A stretch of 43,022 nt of DNA from Solirubrobacterales bacterium (GCA_020438295.1 JAGQUV010000014.1:1-43022); one strand, 5' to 3'; counted from the stretch's first letter, positions 8,015 to 15,436 are shown. Numbers and translations: made by a program. The notes: a model not told the origin generated them from the sequence alone.

Positions 8015-8020
8015 TAGGCT
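8015..8020 (+). promoter_or_regulatory. -10 box for the ECF sigma gene
   Basis: TAGGCT lies 6 nt before GTG 8027, in the leaderless arrangement seen at many starts in this window. It gives the sigma gene its own promoter apart from plsC-gpsA. Confidence 0.5.
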
Positions 8021-8026
8021 GGCCCG

Positions 8027-8611
8027 GTGAGCGAACCGTCTCCGGAGAGCCCGGACAGCGAAGCCGGTGCGGACAATGGGCCGCACGAATCGAAGGCCGA
8101 GGTCGACCGCGGGTTCGAGCGGCTCTACCGGGAGCACCTGCGCGACGTCTATTCGTACGCCTACTACCGGATCGGCAACCACCACGACGCCGAGGACCTG
8201 ACCGAGCAGACCTTTCTCCAGGCGTACAGGCACTACGCCAGGGCACGACGCGAGTCGGACGGCCGGCCGCTCCGCCCCTGGCTGATCAGGATCGCGCACA
8301 ACCTGGCCGCCAACTACCACCGCGACCGTTCGAGGAAGCCCCAGACCCCGCTGGACAGCATCGAGCCACCGGCGGCCCGGCACTCGACCGAGGCGGTGGT
8401 CGAGGGCAGGGCCGAGCTGAGGACGGTCATCGAGAACCTCCAGGAGCTTCCGGAGGAGCGACGCGAGGCCCTGGTCATGCGGTTCGCGCTCGGAATGGAC
8501 AATCGCGAGATCGCGCGGGCGATGGGCAAGTCCGACGGGGCGACCAAGGTACTGATCCATCGTGCGATCAAGCAGCTGCAGGAGCGGATGGAAGAGGCAG
8601 AACATGGATGA
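8027..8611 (+). CDS. ECF-family RNA polymerase sigma factor
   Basis: The 194-aa protein has the two ECF domains. Region 2 spans about residues 28-100 and includes 'DVYSYAYYRIGNHHDAEDL' followed by the promoter-melting/-10 reading segment 'WLIRIAHNLAANYHRD'. Region 4 spans about 135-190 and includes 'LPEERREALVMRFALGMDNREIA' and the recognition helix around 'SDGATKVLIHRAIKQLQERM'. The first 25 residues are acidic and probably disordered. It overlaps the following membrane-protein gene by 8 nt, the usual sign of a sigma/anti-sigma pair. It would direct RNA polymerase to a stress- or envelope-related regulon; the target promoters are not identifiable here. Confidence 0.9.
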   Translation: MSEPSPESPDSEAGADNGPHESKAEVDRGFERLYREHLRDVYSYAYYRIGNHHDAEDLTEQTFLQAYRHYARARRESDGRPLRPWLIRIAHNLAANYHRDRSRKPQTPLDSIEPPAARHSTEAVVEGRAELRTVIENLQELPEERREALVMRFALGMDNREIARAMGKSDGATKVLIHRAIKQLQERMEEAEHG

Positions 8612-8930
8612 ATTGAGGCTGGAAGGCCTGCTCCATGACGCCCTGCGCCCGGTCGAGCCGCCGCAGCGGATGTCGGATCGCCTGCACGACACCTTTTCGG
8701 CGATCAGCGAGGCCGCGGCCTCCGAGCTGAGCGGCTGGGCGGACGAGCTGACCGCGAGCGAGATGGAATCGCTGCGCGACCCCCGGAACTGGGTCCGCCC
8801 CGTGGTCGCCGTGGCGGCCGGCGGGCTGGCCACCGGTGCGCTCGTCGTGGTCGGCTTCCGGCGCCGCAGCCGTCAGCGCTCGCGGCTGGGCGAAGTGCTC
8901 AACGAGACCCGCTCCCGCACCGGGCTCTGA
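8604..8930 (+). CDS. Small single-pass membrane protein, candidate anti-sigma partner
   Basis: This 108-aa protein starts at ATG 8604, overlapping the ECF sigma stop by 8 nt. Residues 1-60 form an acidic, probably helical cytoplasmic segment. Residues about 63-84 (beginning 'WVRPVVAVAAGGLATGALVV') are one membrane span, and the tail is short and very basic (RRRSRQRSR). The zinc-binding H-x3-C-x2-C signature of ZAS anti-sigma factors is absent. Genetic coupling to the sigma gene suggests it modulates that factor, which is inference; it resembles no characterised anti-sigma I can name. After it the genes turn to the opposite strand. Confidence 0.7.
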   Translation: MDELRLEGLLHDALRPVEPPQRMSDRLHDTFSAISEAAASELSGWADELTASEMESLRDPRNWVRPVVAVAAGGLATGALVVVGFRRRSRQRSRLGEVLNETRSRTGL

Positions 8931-8942
8931 TCCCCGCCCCGC

Positions 8943-9443
8943 TCACCGTCCGGCTTTCGAGGCCCGCCGGCGTTTGAGCTTCACCCGCTTGCGCTTTTTC
9001 CGCCTGATCCGCCGGTCCTTTGCTGCCCGCTCGAAGGTCTGGCCGGCATTGGCTATCCGGTCCCAGTAGGCGGCGAGCAGGGCGGCGACCGCGCCGGCCC
9101 CCAGCAGCAGGTTGAACAGGTTGACCGTGCGCTCGGCCGGCAGCTCGCCGAGCAGGAGCCGGCCGTTCTCGGCCAGGATCCCCCACGCGCCCAATCCGAT
9201 GAAGACGACCGCGGCGAGCAGCGCGTACAGACGCGGGGCGGAGCGGGCGAGCACCAGGGCGATCAGGCCGGCGACTATGTGAAAGGTGTTGGACCAGCCG
9301 TTGACGGCGAAGAACCCGAACAACTCCGAGCTCAGCCGGGACTGCTCGAACTCGGCATTCTCCAGCATCCCGAACAGCCCGAGCAGGACCAGCAGGACTC
9401 CGGTGACGGTCGCGTAGACCCGGGTGTAGCCGATCCTCTCCAT
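8943..9443 (-). CDS. DUF4383 family membrane protein
   Basis: The 166-aa protein has four predicted membrane helices, at about residues 9-27, 47-66, 71-91 and 108-128. The conserved DUF4383 pattern is present: a first helix rich in G/L, 'FAVNGWSNTFHIVAGLIAL' with its conserved W and H, and 'LFNLLLGAGAVAAL' at the fourth helix. The last 35 residues are strongly basic (many K and R), consistent with a cytoplasmic tail that may meet lipid head groups or nucleic acid. The function of the family is unknown. It is divergent from the rhomboid gene with about 43 nt between the two starts. Confidence 0.8.
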   Translation of the reverse strand: MERIGYTRVYATVTGVLLVLLGLFGMLENAEFEQSRLSSELFGFFAVNGWSNTFHIVAGLIALVLARSAPRLYALLAAVVFIGLGAWGILAENGRLLLGELPAERTVNLFNLLLGAGAVAALLAAYWDRIANAGQTFERAAKDRRIRRKKRKRVKLKRRRASKAGR

Positions 9444-9472
9444 GGGGTCATTCTCCCAGCCCGGCGGTCAAC

Positions 9473-9478
9473 TAGGCT
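9473..9478 (+). promoter_or_regulatory. -10 box that fixes the rhomboid start
   Basis: TAGGCT ends 8 nt before the in-frame TTG 9487. An upstream ATG at 9442 is also in frame but lies before this box and inside the divergent gene's start, so TTG 9487 is the better choice. Confidence 0.6.
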
Positions 9479-9486
9479 TCCGGTCC

Positions 9487-10353
9487 TTGGCCTACTGCTA
9501 CCGCCATCCCCGGGTGGAGACGCGAGTCTCGTGCTCGAACTGCGGCCGTCCGATCTGCCCGGACTGCATGACCCCGACCCCGGTCGGCATGCGCTGCCCC
9601 GAGTGCTCGCAGGAGAAGACGCGGGTGGTGACCGGGGCGGCGGGCGGGATCACGGCCGGCGGCAGCCCGGCGACCTTCGTCCTGATCGGGATCAGCGTGC
9701 TCGCCTATTTCGCCGAGACCGCGACCGGTGCAGGCGGCTTCAGCGCGAGCGGCAGCATGGTCGGCGACTTCGGGCTGCGCGGGGTTGACGTGGCCGACGG
9801 CGAGTGGTACCGGCTGGTGACCAGCGGTTTTCTTCACGCCGGGATCATGCATCTCGCGTTCAACATGATCGCGCTCTACTTCCTGGGCCGGATCCTCGAG
9901 CCGTCGATCGGCACCTTGCGCTTCGTGATGGTCTATTTCGCCTCGCTGCTGGCCGGCTCGCTGGGTGCGGTGCTGCTCTCGAGCAACCTGGTGGTCACGG
10001 TCGGCGCGTCCGGGGCCGTATTCGGCATCTTCGGCGCCACTTTCATCATCGCCCGCGGCCGCGGACTCGACCACATCGCCGGCCAGATCGGGCTGATCCT
10101 GGGGATCAACCTGCTGCTCACCTTCACGATCTCGGGGATCAGCATCGGCGGCCATCTCGGCGGCCTGGCCGGCGGGTTGCTCTGCGGGCTGCTGATCGTG
10201 GCCGGCGAGCGCGGCCGGCTCGGACCGAGCGCCAAGCTGATCGAATACGGCGGCATGGTGGCGATTGCCGTGGTCTCGTTCGTGCTGGCCCTCAGCCTGG
10301 CCGAGCCGTTCACCGGGGCCACCTTCGGGGCGCTTACACTGGGGTCGGGATGA
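9487..10353 (+). CDS. Rhomboid family intramembrane serine protease with N-terminal zinc-binding domain
   Basis: With TTG 9487 as start the protein is 288 aa and begins MAYCYRHP, the N-terminus usual for actinobacterial rhomboids with a B-box-like zinc domain. Metal-ligand candidates are C4, H7, C16, C19, C24, C27, C37 and C40. Six or seven membrane helices follow. Family landmarks are 'WYRLVTSGFLHAGIMHLAFN' (107-126), the catalytic serine S175 in 'GASGAVFGIFGA', and the catalytic histidine H223 in 'GGHLGGLAGG'. It should cleave membrane helices of unknown substrates. The stop overlaps the carbinolamine dehydratase start as ATGA, though that gene also has its own -10-like box. Confidence 0.92.
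   Translation: MAYCYRHPRVETRVSCSNCGRPICPDCMTPTPVGMRCPECSQEKTRVVTGAAGGITAGGSPATFVLIGISVLAYFAETATGAGGFSASGSMVGDFGLRGVDVADGEWYRLVTSGFLHAGIMHLAFNMIALYFLGRILEPSIGTLRFVMVYFASLLAGSLGAVLLSSNLVVTVGASGAVFGIFGATFIIARGRGLDHIAGQIGLILGINLLLTFTISGISIGGHLGGLAGGLLCGLLIVAGERGRLGPSAKLIEYGGMVAIAVVSFVLALSLAEPFTGATFGALTLGSG
10335..10340 (+). promoter_or_regulatory. -10 box for the carbinolamine dehydratase gene
   Basis: TACACT lies inside the end of the rhomboid gene, 9 nt before ATG 10350. It allows separate leaderless transcription of the small downstream gene. Confidence 0.4.
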
Positions 10354-10640
10354 CCCTGCTCGACGAACCGGAGATCGACGCGGCGCTGGCCGGCCATCCC
10401 GGCTGGAAGCGCCGCGGGGAAGAGATCGTGCGGGAATTCGAGTTCGACGACTTCGTGGGATCGGTCGCGTTCGTCGACGCGGTGGTCGAGCCGGCCGAGC
10501 GGATGGGCCACCACCCCGACATCTCGATCTCCTGGAACCGGGTGGAGGTCAGCATCTCGACCCATTCCGAAGGGGGCCTGACCGAGGCTGACTTCCGGCT
10601 GGCCGCCGAGATCGACCGCCTGCGGCCGAACCGGCCCTAG
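10350..10640 (+). CDS. 4a-hydroxytetrahydrobiopterin (pterin-4a-carbinolamine) dehydratase
   Basis: The 96-aa protein is full length for the PCD/DCoH family, which dehydrates 4a-hydroxytetrahydropterin to regenerate the pterin cofactor. The active-site signature is intact: H54-H55-P-D, W62 and T71-H72, followed by 'GGLTEADFRLA'. The pterin-using partner, such as a phenylalanine hydroxylase, is not in the window, so in this organism it may serve another pterin pathway. The start codon overlaps the rhomboid stop. The stop codon lies within a 9-bp hairpin shared with the convergent gene. Confidence 0.92.
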   Translation: MTLLDEPEIDAALAGHPGWKRRGEEIVREFEFDDFVGSVAFVDAVVEPAERMGHHPDISISWNRVEVSISTHSEGGLTEADFRLAAEIDRLRPNRP

Positions 10641-10648
10641 GCCGGTTC
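10628..10648. terminator. Hairpin between convergent genes
   Basis: GAACCGGCC-CTA-GGCCGGTTC is a perfect 9-bp stem with a 3-nt loop. It contains the TAG stop of the dehydratase gene (10638-10640) and reaches into the TGA stop of the convergent dehydrogenase (10649-10647). No T-run follows on either strand, so it would be a bidirectional factor-dependent or weak terminator. Confidence 0.55.
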
Positions 10649-11495
10649 AGTCGTAGTCGTAGAAGCCGCGGCCGCTCTTCTGGCCGAGGTGTCCTGCGGC
10701 CACGAGGTCGGCGATCGAGGCCGGTGCCAGGTGCTCGTCGTTGCCGGAGTCGGCGTGGAGCGCCTTGCCGATCTCGGTCGCCACGTCGAGACCGATCAGG
10801 TCGAGTAGGGCCAGCGGGCCCATCGGATGCGCGACTCCGAGCGTCATGCAGGTGTCGACTCCTTCGGGGCTCATCCCGGTGCGCTCGCGGAAGCGCACCG
10901 CATCGAACAGGTAGGGAAAGAGCAGACGGTTGACCACGAAGCCCGGTGTGTCGGGTACCACGACCGCGGTCTTGCCGATCCCGGCGCACCATTTTTTCGC
11001 CCGTTCGCCGATTCCCTCATCGAGCCCGTCCGGCAGGCAGAGCTCGACCAGGTTCATCACCGGCACCGGGTTGAAGACGTGCAGTCCGAACAGCCGGTGG
11101 TCGAGCCCGGCGGCCCTGCCGAGCTCACCGATCGAGAGCGACGAAGTGGTCGTGGCGAGGTCCGCCTGCGGGGCCTGCCCGCCGATTTCACGCAGGTGGC
11201 CGGCCTTGACTTCGAGGTCTTCGACGATCGCCTCGACGACCAGCTCCGCGCCGGCCAGGTCGCCGGGATCCGTGGTGGCGGTCACCCGGTCGGCGTCGGC
11301 GCCCTGGATCCGTTCGCAACTGGCTCCGATCGACTCCGAGGCGCGCCGGGCCGATTCCGTGCTGCGGGCCAGGAGCCAGACCTTTTCGGCATGGCAGCTG
11401 GCCAGCGACGCCAGTCCGGTGGCGATCGCGCCGCTGCCCGCCACGGCGATCACCGCATATGGCTCGCTTGTGCCGTTCTGGTCTGCGTCAGTCAT
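10647..11495 (-). CDS. 3-hydroxyacyl-CoA (3-hydroxybutyryl-CoA) dehydrogenase
   Basis: The 282-aa protein has the length and layout of stand-alone 3-hydroxyacyl-CoA dehydrogenases (Hbd, FadB2, PaaH), which oxidise 3-hydroxyacyl-CoA to 3-ketoacyl-CoA. A Rossmann motif VAGSGAIATG (18-27) binds NAD. The catalytic pair is H139 in 'GLHVFNPVPVM' and E151 in 'NLVELC'. The C-terminal domain carries 'PDTPGFVVNRLLFPYLFDA' and ends 'KSGRGFYDYD'. A GAGG 8 nt before ATG 11495 can serve as Shine-Dalgarno. It is divergent from a thiolase, the next enzyme in beta-oxidation, across a 120-nt region with a palindromic operator; the two are probably co-regulated. Confidence 0.9.
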   Translation of the reverse strand: MTDADQNGTSEPYAVIAVAGSGAIATGLASLASCHAEKVWLLARSTESARRASESIGASCERIQGADADRVTATTDPGDLAGAELVVEAIVEDLEVKAGHLREIGGQAPQADLATTTSSLSIGELGRAAGLDHRLFGLHVFNPVPVMNLVELCLPDGLDEGIGERAKKWCAGIGKTAVVVPDTPGFVVNRLLFPYLFDAVRFRERTGMSPEGVDTCMTLGVAHPMGPLALLDLIGLDVATEIGKALHADSGNDEHLAPASIADLVAAGHLGQKSGRGFYDYD

Positions 11496-11528
11496 CGGTT
11501 GAACCTCGACGGGGTGTCGGACCCGGAC

Positions 11529-11544
11529 TTGACTGATCAGTCAA
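11529..11544. promoter_or_regulatory. Perfect 16-bp palindrome, probable TetR-type operator
   Basis: TTGACTGATCAGTCAA equals its own reverse complement. It lies midway in the divergent region between the dehydrogenase and thiolase starts (33 and 71 nt away). Each half begins with TTGACT, a good -35 hexamer, on its own strand, so a bound repressor would block both promoters. Sites of this size and symmetry are typical of TetR-family repressors of fatty-acid degradation. The regulator is not encoded nearby. Confidence 0.65.
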
Positions 11545-11615
11545 TCAGGTATCGTTCGAGGTCGGTTTCCCGCTTCTGGCGGTCACAGTCACTGGATATT
11601 GACGAAAGGTTTTCG

Positions 11616-12788
11616 ATGAGCAAGTTTGGCGGACGCGAAGTCGTGATCGTTGAGGCGGTCCGTACCCCGGTCGGACGCGGCCACAAGGAAAAGGGCTACT
11701 ACCGGGACACCCACCCGTCGACCCTGCTTGCCCATGCCTATTCCGAGGTGGTTTCCCGCGCCGGGATCGATCCGGCCGAGGTCGAAGACGTGGTTGCGGG
11801 CTGCGTCCAGCAGTTCGGCGAGCAGAGCCTCAACATCGGTCGCAACGCCTGGCTGGAGGCCGGATTCCCGATCGAGACGCCGGCCACCACGATCGACCGC
11901 CAGTGCGGCTCGGCCCAGCAGGCGATCAACTACGCGGCCGCGATGATCGCCTCCGGCGTGCACGACGTGATGATCGGCGGTGGGGTCGAGCACATGGGCC
12001 ACATCTCGTTCGGGGACGCGGCCAAGGTGATGGGCGAGTACGGATGGGCCTACTCGCCGGCGCTGCTCGAGAAGTACGACCTGGTCAACCAGGGCCTGTC
12101 GGCCGAGATGATCGCCGATAAGTGGGACATCTCCCGCGAGGAACTCGACGAGTTCGGGGCCCGTTCACAGCAGCTTGCGCTCCAGGCGACCGAAGAGGGC
12201 CGCTTCGAACGCGAGATCGCCCCGTTCTCAGTCAACGGCGACACCTACACGACCGACCAGGGAATCCGTCCCGGGACCACGGTCGAGAAGCTGGCCGAAC
12301 TGAAACCGGCCTTCAAGGAAGACGGGAAGATCACCGCCGGCAACTCGTCGCAGGTTTCCGACGGTGCCGCCGCGGTCCTGCTGATGACCCGCGAGAAGGC
12401 CGACGAACTCGGCCTCCGTTCGCGGGCGAAGATCCTCGACCAGACCGGCGTCGGCGTCGATCCGGTGATGATGCTGACCGGCCCGATCCCGGCCACGACC
12501 GCTCTGCTCGAGCGCAACTCGATGTCGATCGACGACATCGACCTGGTCGAGATAAACGAGGCGTTCGCGTCGGTGGTGCTGGCCTGGGAGCGCGAGCACT
12601 CGCCCGACATGGACCGGGTCAACGTGAACGGCGGTGCGATCGCACTGGGCCACCCGCTGGGATCGACCGGCGCCCGCCTGACGACCACCCTGCTGCACGA
12701 GCTGGAGCGGACCGATCAGGAGATCGGCCTGGTCACTATGTGCTGTGGCGGCGGCATCGGGACCGGCACCCTGATCCAGCGGGTCTGA
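11616..12788 (+). CDS. Acetyl-CoA C-acyltransferase (thiolase)
   Basis: The 390-aa protein is full length for the thiolase family, which cleaves 3-ketoacyl-CoA with CoA (or condenses two acyl-CoAs). The nucleophile is C97 in 'DRQCGSAQQAINYAA'. H346 lies in 'GGAIALGHPLGSTGAR', and the second catalytic cysteine is in the 'CCGGGIGTG' motif (C376). The start is ATG 11616, with AAAGG six bases upstream; the frame is open far upstream to 10827 but that part is antisense to the dehydrogenase. With the divergent dehydrogenase it forms the last two steps of a beta-oxidation cycle. Chain-length preference cannot be read from sequence. Confidence 0.92.
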   Translation: MSKFGGREVVIVEAVRTPVGRGHKEKGYYRDTHPSTLLAHAYSEVVSRAGIDPAEVEDVVAGCVQQFGEQSLNIGRNAWLEAGFPIETPATTIDRQCGSAQQAINYAAAMIASGVHDVMIGGGVEHMGHISFGDAAKVMGEYGWAYSPALLEKYDLVNQGLSAEMIADKWDISREELDEFGARSQQLALQATEEGRFEREIAPFSVNGDTYTTDQGIRPGTTVEKLAELKPAFKEDGKITAGNSSQVSDGAAAVLLMTREKADELGLRSRAKILDQTGVGVDPVMMLTGPIPATTALLERNSMSIDDIDLVEINEAFASVVLAWEREHSPDMDRVNVNGGAIALGHPLGSTGARLTTTLLHELERTDQEIGLVTMCCGGGIGTGTLIQRV

Positions 12789-12814
12789 GAGGCGGCGGGC
12801 GGGCTGATTCCGCA

Positions 12815-13846
12815 ATGACCTCGATGGACCGGATCTCGGTCGGCGTTACGGGGAAGACGCCGGGCGACATGGCCAGGCTCGCCCGCAAGGCCGAGGCCGG
12901 AGGGATTGAATCGGTCTGGGCGATCGAGCTGTTCCGCAACGCGTTCACCCAGACGACCTACCTCGCGACCGAGACCGAAACGGTCGACGTGGGCACGGCT
13001 ATCGCCTGGGGCTTCGTGCGCAGCCCGATGACCATGGCGATGAGCGCGATGGACATCGACGAGATCTCCGGCGGCCGCTTCCGGCTCGGCCTCGGACCGG
13101 GAGTGAAGCGGCTCAACGAGACCTGGCACAACGCCGAGTACGGCCGCCCGGCGCCCCATCTCAGGGAAACGATCGAGGCGGTCCGGGCGATCGTCGCGGC
13201 AGCCGCGGCGGCCGAGCCGGTCTCGTTCAGGGGCGAGTACTACGACCTCGACATCAGGGGCTGGTACCGCTCGACGCCGCCGGTCCGGCCCGAGATCCCG
13301 ATCTACACGGCGGCCGTGCAGAAAGGCATGGCCCGCATGGCCGGCGACGTCGCCGACGGCCTGATCGGACACCCGCTCTGCTCGGCGACCTGGATCGAGC
13401 GGGAGATCGTGCCGGCGTTCGAGCTGGGTCTTTCCCGCTCGAACCGGAAGCGGTCCGACTTCACCTACCTGCCGAGCGTCACCGTGGCGATCGACGACGA
13501 CTACCGGCGCGGGCTGGACGCGGCCCGGCGGACCGTCGCGTTCTACTCGACCGTCAAGACCTACATGCCGCTCTACGAGCTGCACGGCTTCGGGCAGAAC
13601 GCGGCCGATGCGGCGGCCGCGTTCAAGCGGGGAGACATCGAGGGGGTCGCCGCGGCGATCCCGGACGAGATGGTCGAGACCTACTGCGCGGTCGGCACGC
13701 CCGACCAGGCCAGGGCCAAGGTCGAGGAGGTGGCCGGTTTCGCCGATGCGGTCTTCCCCGGGGCCCCGACCTACTTCATCCCCGACGAGCAGGTCGCCGA
13801 GTACAGCGAGAAGATCATCGAGGCGTTCGGGCCCGGGTCTGCCTAG
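12815..13846 (+). CDS. LLM class (luciferase-like) flavin/F420-dependent oxidoreductase
   Basis: The 343-aa protein has the luciferase-like TIM-barrel pattern of LLM oxidoreductases: 'ARLARKAEAGGIESVWAIE', 'TAIAWGFVRSPMTMAMSA', 'ISGGRFRLGLGPGVK' and 'PIYTAAVQKGMARMAGDVAD'. Family members use coenzyme F420 or FMN; the organism type favours F420, but sequence alone does not settle it. The start chosen is ATG 12815; ATG 12824 (MDRISVG) is also possible and neither has a strong ribosome site. It follows the thiolase by 26 nt on the same strand and may be co-transcribed. The substrate is unknown. Confidence 0.88.
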   Translation: MTSMDRISVGVTGKTPGDMARLARKAEAGGIESVWAIELFRNAFTQTTYLATETETVDVGTAIAWGFVRSPMTMAMSAMDIDEISGGRFRLGLGPGVKRLNETWHNAEYGRPAPHLRETIEAVRAIVAAAAAAEPVSFRGEYYDLDIRGWYRSTPPVRPEIPIYTAAVQKGMARMAGDVADGLIGHPLCSATWIEREIVPAFELGLSRSNRKRSDFTYLPSVTVAIDDDYRRGLDAARRTVAFYSTVKTYMPLYELHGFGQNAADAAAAFKRGDIEGVAAAIPDEMVETYCAVGTPDQARAKVEEVAGFADAVFPGAPTYFIPDEQVAEYSEKIIEAFGPGSA

Positions 13847-13867
13847 TCCCGACCGGGCCCGGCCCCG

Positions 13868-14503
13868 CTAGGCCGGTACCGCCGTGCCGAGCACGCTGGG
13901 GCTGGTGTGGAGCCAGTTCGGCCTTGTCTCGAACTCCCTGATCTCCGAGACCTCGAAGCCGCTCTGCTCGATCCCTGACACGGTCCGGCAGCTGCAGTGG
14001 CAGCCCCCGGACAGGCGGGGCCAGATCCCGCTGCGGTCGAGTCCGGTCTGGATCCGGGCCTTGTTGGGGTCGTCGGACCGGACGTGCTCGAAGAAGCGCA
14101 GCGAACCGCCCGGCTTGAGCACCCGTTTGACCTCGTCGAGCGCGTCGGTCAGATCACCGATCGAACAGAGCACCAGGCAGACCACGACGACGTCGAACGA
14201 GTCGTCCTCGAACGGCAGCGCTTCGGCCGTCCCCTCGACCACCGAGATCTCGGGGACCGCGTCCGCCGCCCGCGGGGCCGCCTTCTTGCGTAGATAGGGC
14301 TCCGGTTCCACGGCGACGACTTCTTCCGTCGCCGGGCCGTAGTGGGCGAAGTTCATCCCGTCCCCGGCTCCGATCTCGAGCACCCGTCCCGGCAGGTCAC
14401 CGACCAGTTCTTCGCGGTAGCGCCCCAGTTCCCGTTCCATCCGGCCACTGAGGTGGGCGTATACGTGGGCGAACAGCGGGTGACTCCTGGTGCCGGTGCT
14501 CAT
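13868..14503 (-). CDS. Class I SAM-dependent methyltransferase
   Basis: The 211-aa protein has the seven-strand methyltransferase signature. Motif I is 'VLEIGAGDGMNFAHY' (41-55), an acidic strand end lies in 'VVAVEPEPYLRKKA', motif II-like 'FDVVVVCLVLCSI' follows, then 'VLKPGGSLRFFEHV'. It resembles the phospholipid N-methyltransferase/ubiquinone-type group (Methyltransf_11), but the acceptor is unknown. The C-terminal third contains 'GGCHCSCRT', a cysteine-rich patch often seen in this group. The start is ATG 14503; the frame is open upstream to 15262, but that is antisense to the crotonase gene and not methyltransferase-like. Confidence 0.88.
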   Translation of the reverse strand: MSTGTRSHPLFAHVYAHLSGRMERELGRYREELVGDLPGRVLEIGAGDGMNFAHYGPATEEVVAVEPEPYLRKKAAPRAADAVPEISVVEGTAEALPFEDDSFDVVVVCLVLCSIGDLTDALDEVKRVLKPGGSLRFFEHVRSDDPNKARIQTGLDRSGIWPRLSGGCHCSCRTVSGIEQSGFEVSEIREFETRPNWLHTSPSVLGTAVPA

Positions 14504-14596
14504 GAGGCAATCATGACAGCGTGCGGGCCTAAGGAGACTCCGGCCGGCCGCGGTCCGCACCGGCCCGGGCTTGCGGCCGGTGATCGGCCGTCCCGA

Positions 14597-14602
14597 TAGC
14601 CT
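14597..14602 (+). promoter_or_regulatory. -10 box for the crotonase gene
   Basis: TAGCCT lies 10 nt before ATG 14613. The box supports ATG 14613 over the in-frame ATG at 14571. Confidence 0.5.
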
Positions 14603-14612
14603 TGGGACCGAC

Positions 14613-15395
14613 ATGCCGGAGTTCCTGCAATTGGATGGCTCGGCCCCGGTCGGACGGCTGACCCTGAATCGCCCCGAGAAGCTCAACGCGCTCAGCCGGG
14701 CGACGCTGGAAGAGCTGATCGAAGCGGCCGCCTGGTTCGACCGCCGGCCCGAGGTCAAGGTGGTGAGAGTGGGCGGGGCCGGCCGGGCCTTCTGCTCGGG
14801 TTTCGACCTGGCCGAGTTCACCGCCCCTACCGAGCCGTCCCTGGTCCGGGAGACCGCGGACCGGGGAAGGGTGATGGCCGACGCGATCGCCGGGATGCGG
14901 GCCTTGACCGTCGTCGCGATCCAGGGTCGTTGCGTCGGTGGCGGACTGGTCCTCGCGGCGTCCTGCGACGTTCGGCTGGCCGCGTCGGATGCGGTCTTCT
15001 CGATCCCCGAAGTCGATCTCGGCATTCCGCTGGCCTGGGGCGGCATTCCGCGCCTGGTCCGCGAGATCGGCCCGGCCCTGACCAAGGAGCTGGTCCTGAC
15101 CTGTCGCCCGTTCGGGGCGGACGAGGCCCGGTCCTCGGGCCTCCTGAACCGGGTGACCGCCCCGGATCGGCTCGATCGGGAGGTCGACGAGCTGGCGCAG
15201 ACCCTGGCCTCGAAGCCGCAGTTCGCGCTGTCGGCGACCAAGCGGCAGGTCAACGCCGTCACCGATGCGATCGCCGATCCACGGAGCGCGCTGAACGACG
15301 CCGACGTGCTGCTGTCGGCGACCCGGGACCCGGAATCGGTCGAGGCGGGAGAGGCCTACCTGAGGCGCAGGCTCGGAGGCGCCGAGCCCACCTGA
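14613..15395 (+). CDS. Enoyl-CoA hydratase/isomerase (crotonase) family protein
   Basis: The 260-aa protein has the crotonase fold: an oxyanion-hole loop at 'GRAFCSGFDLAEF' (58-70) and GGG at 109-111. Of the two glutamates of classical enoyl-CoA hydratase (rat E144 and E164), only the second is kept, as E133 in 'IPEVDLG'; the first position is V113 in 'GGGLVLAASCD'. Known single-glutamate crotonases include delta3,delta2-enoyl-CoA isomerases, so an isomerase or another crotonase reaction is more likely than plain hydration. It lies in a region with other acyl-CoA enzymes but is transcribed separately. It converges on the metallo-hydrolase gene at 15437. Confidence 0.88.
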   Translation: MPEFLQLDGSAPVGRLTLNRPEKLNALSRATLEELIEAAAWFDRRPEVKVVRVGGAGRAFCSGFDLAEFTAPTEPSLVRETADRGRVMADAIAGMRALTVVAIQGRCVGGGLVLAASCDVRLAASDAVFSIPEVDLGIPLAWGGIPRLVREIGPALTKELVLTCRPFGADEARSSGLLNRVTAPDRLDREVDELAQTLASKPQFALSATKRQVNAVTDAIADPRSALNDADVLLSATRDPESVEAGEAYLRRRLGGAEPT

Positions 15396-15436
15396 GCGGC
15401 GGCGTCCGGCGCCGGAAGCCCTCCCGCGCCGCAGGG

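Noticed and set aside
9442..9486. ATG 9442 as the rhomboid start
   Set aside because: It lies before the -10 box, overlaps the divergent DUF4383 start and adds residues not typical of the family N-terminus.
13868..15262. Long form of the methyltransferase gene
   Set aside because: Everything upstream of ATG 14503 is antisense to the crotonase gene and has no methyltransferase-like content.
15405..15416. 12-bp palindrome TCCGGCGCCGGA between the convergent crotonase and hydrolase genes
   Set aside because: It has no loop and no T-run, and short GC palindromes are expected by chance in this DNA.
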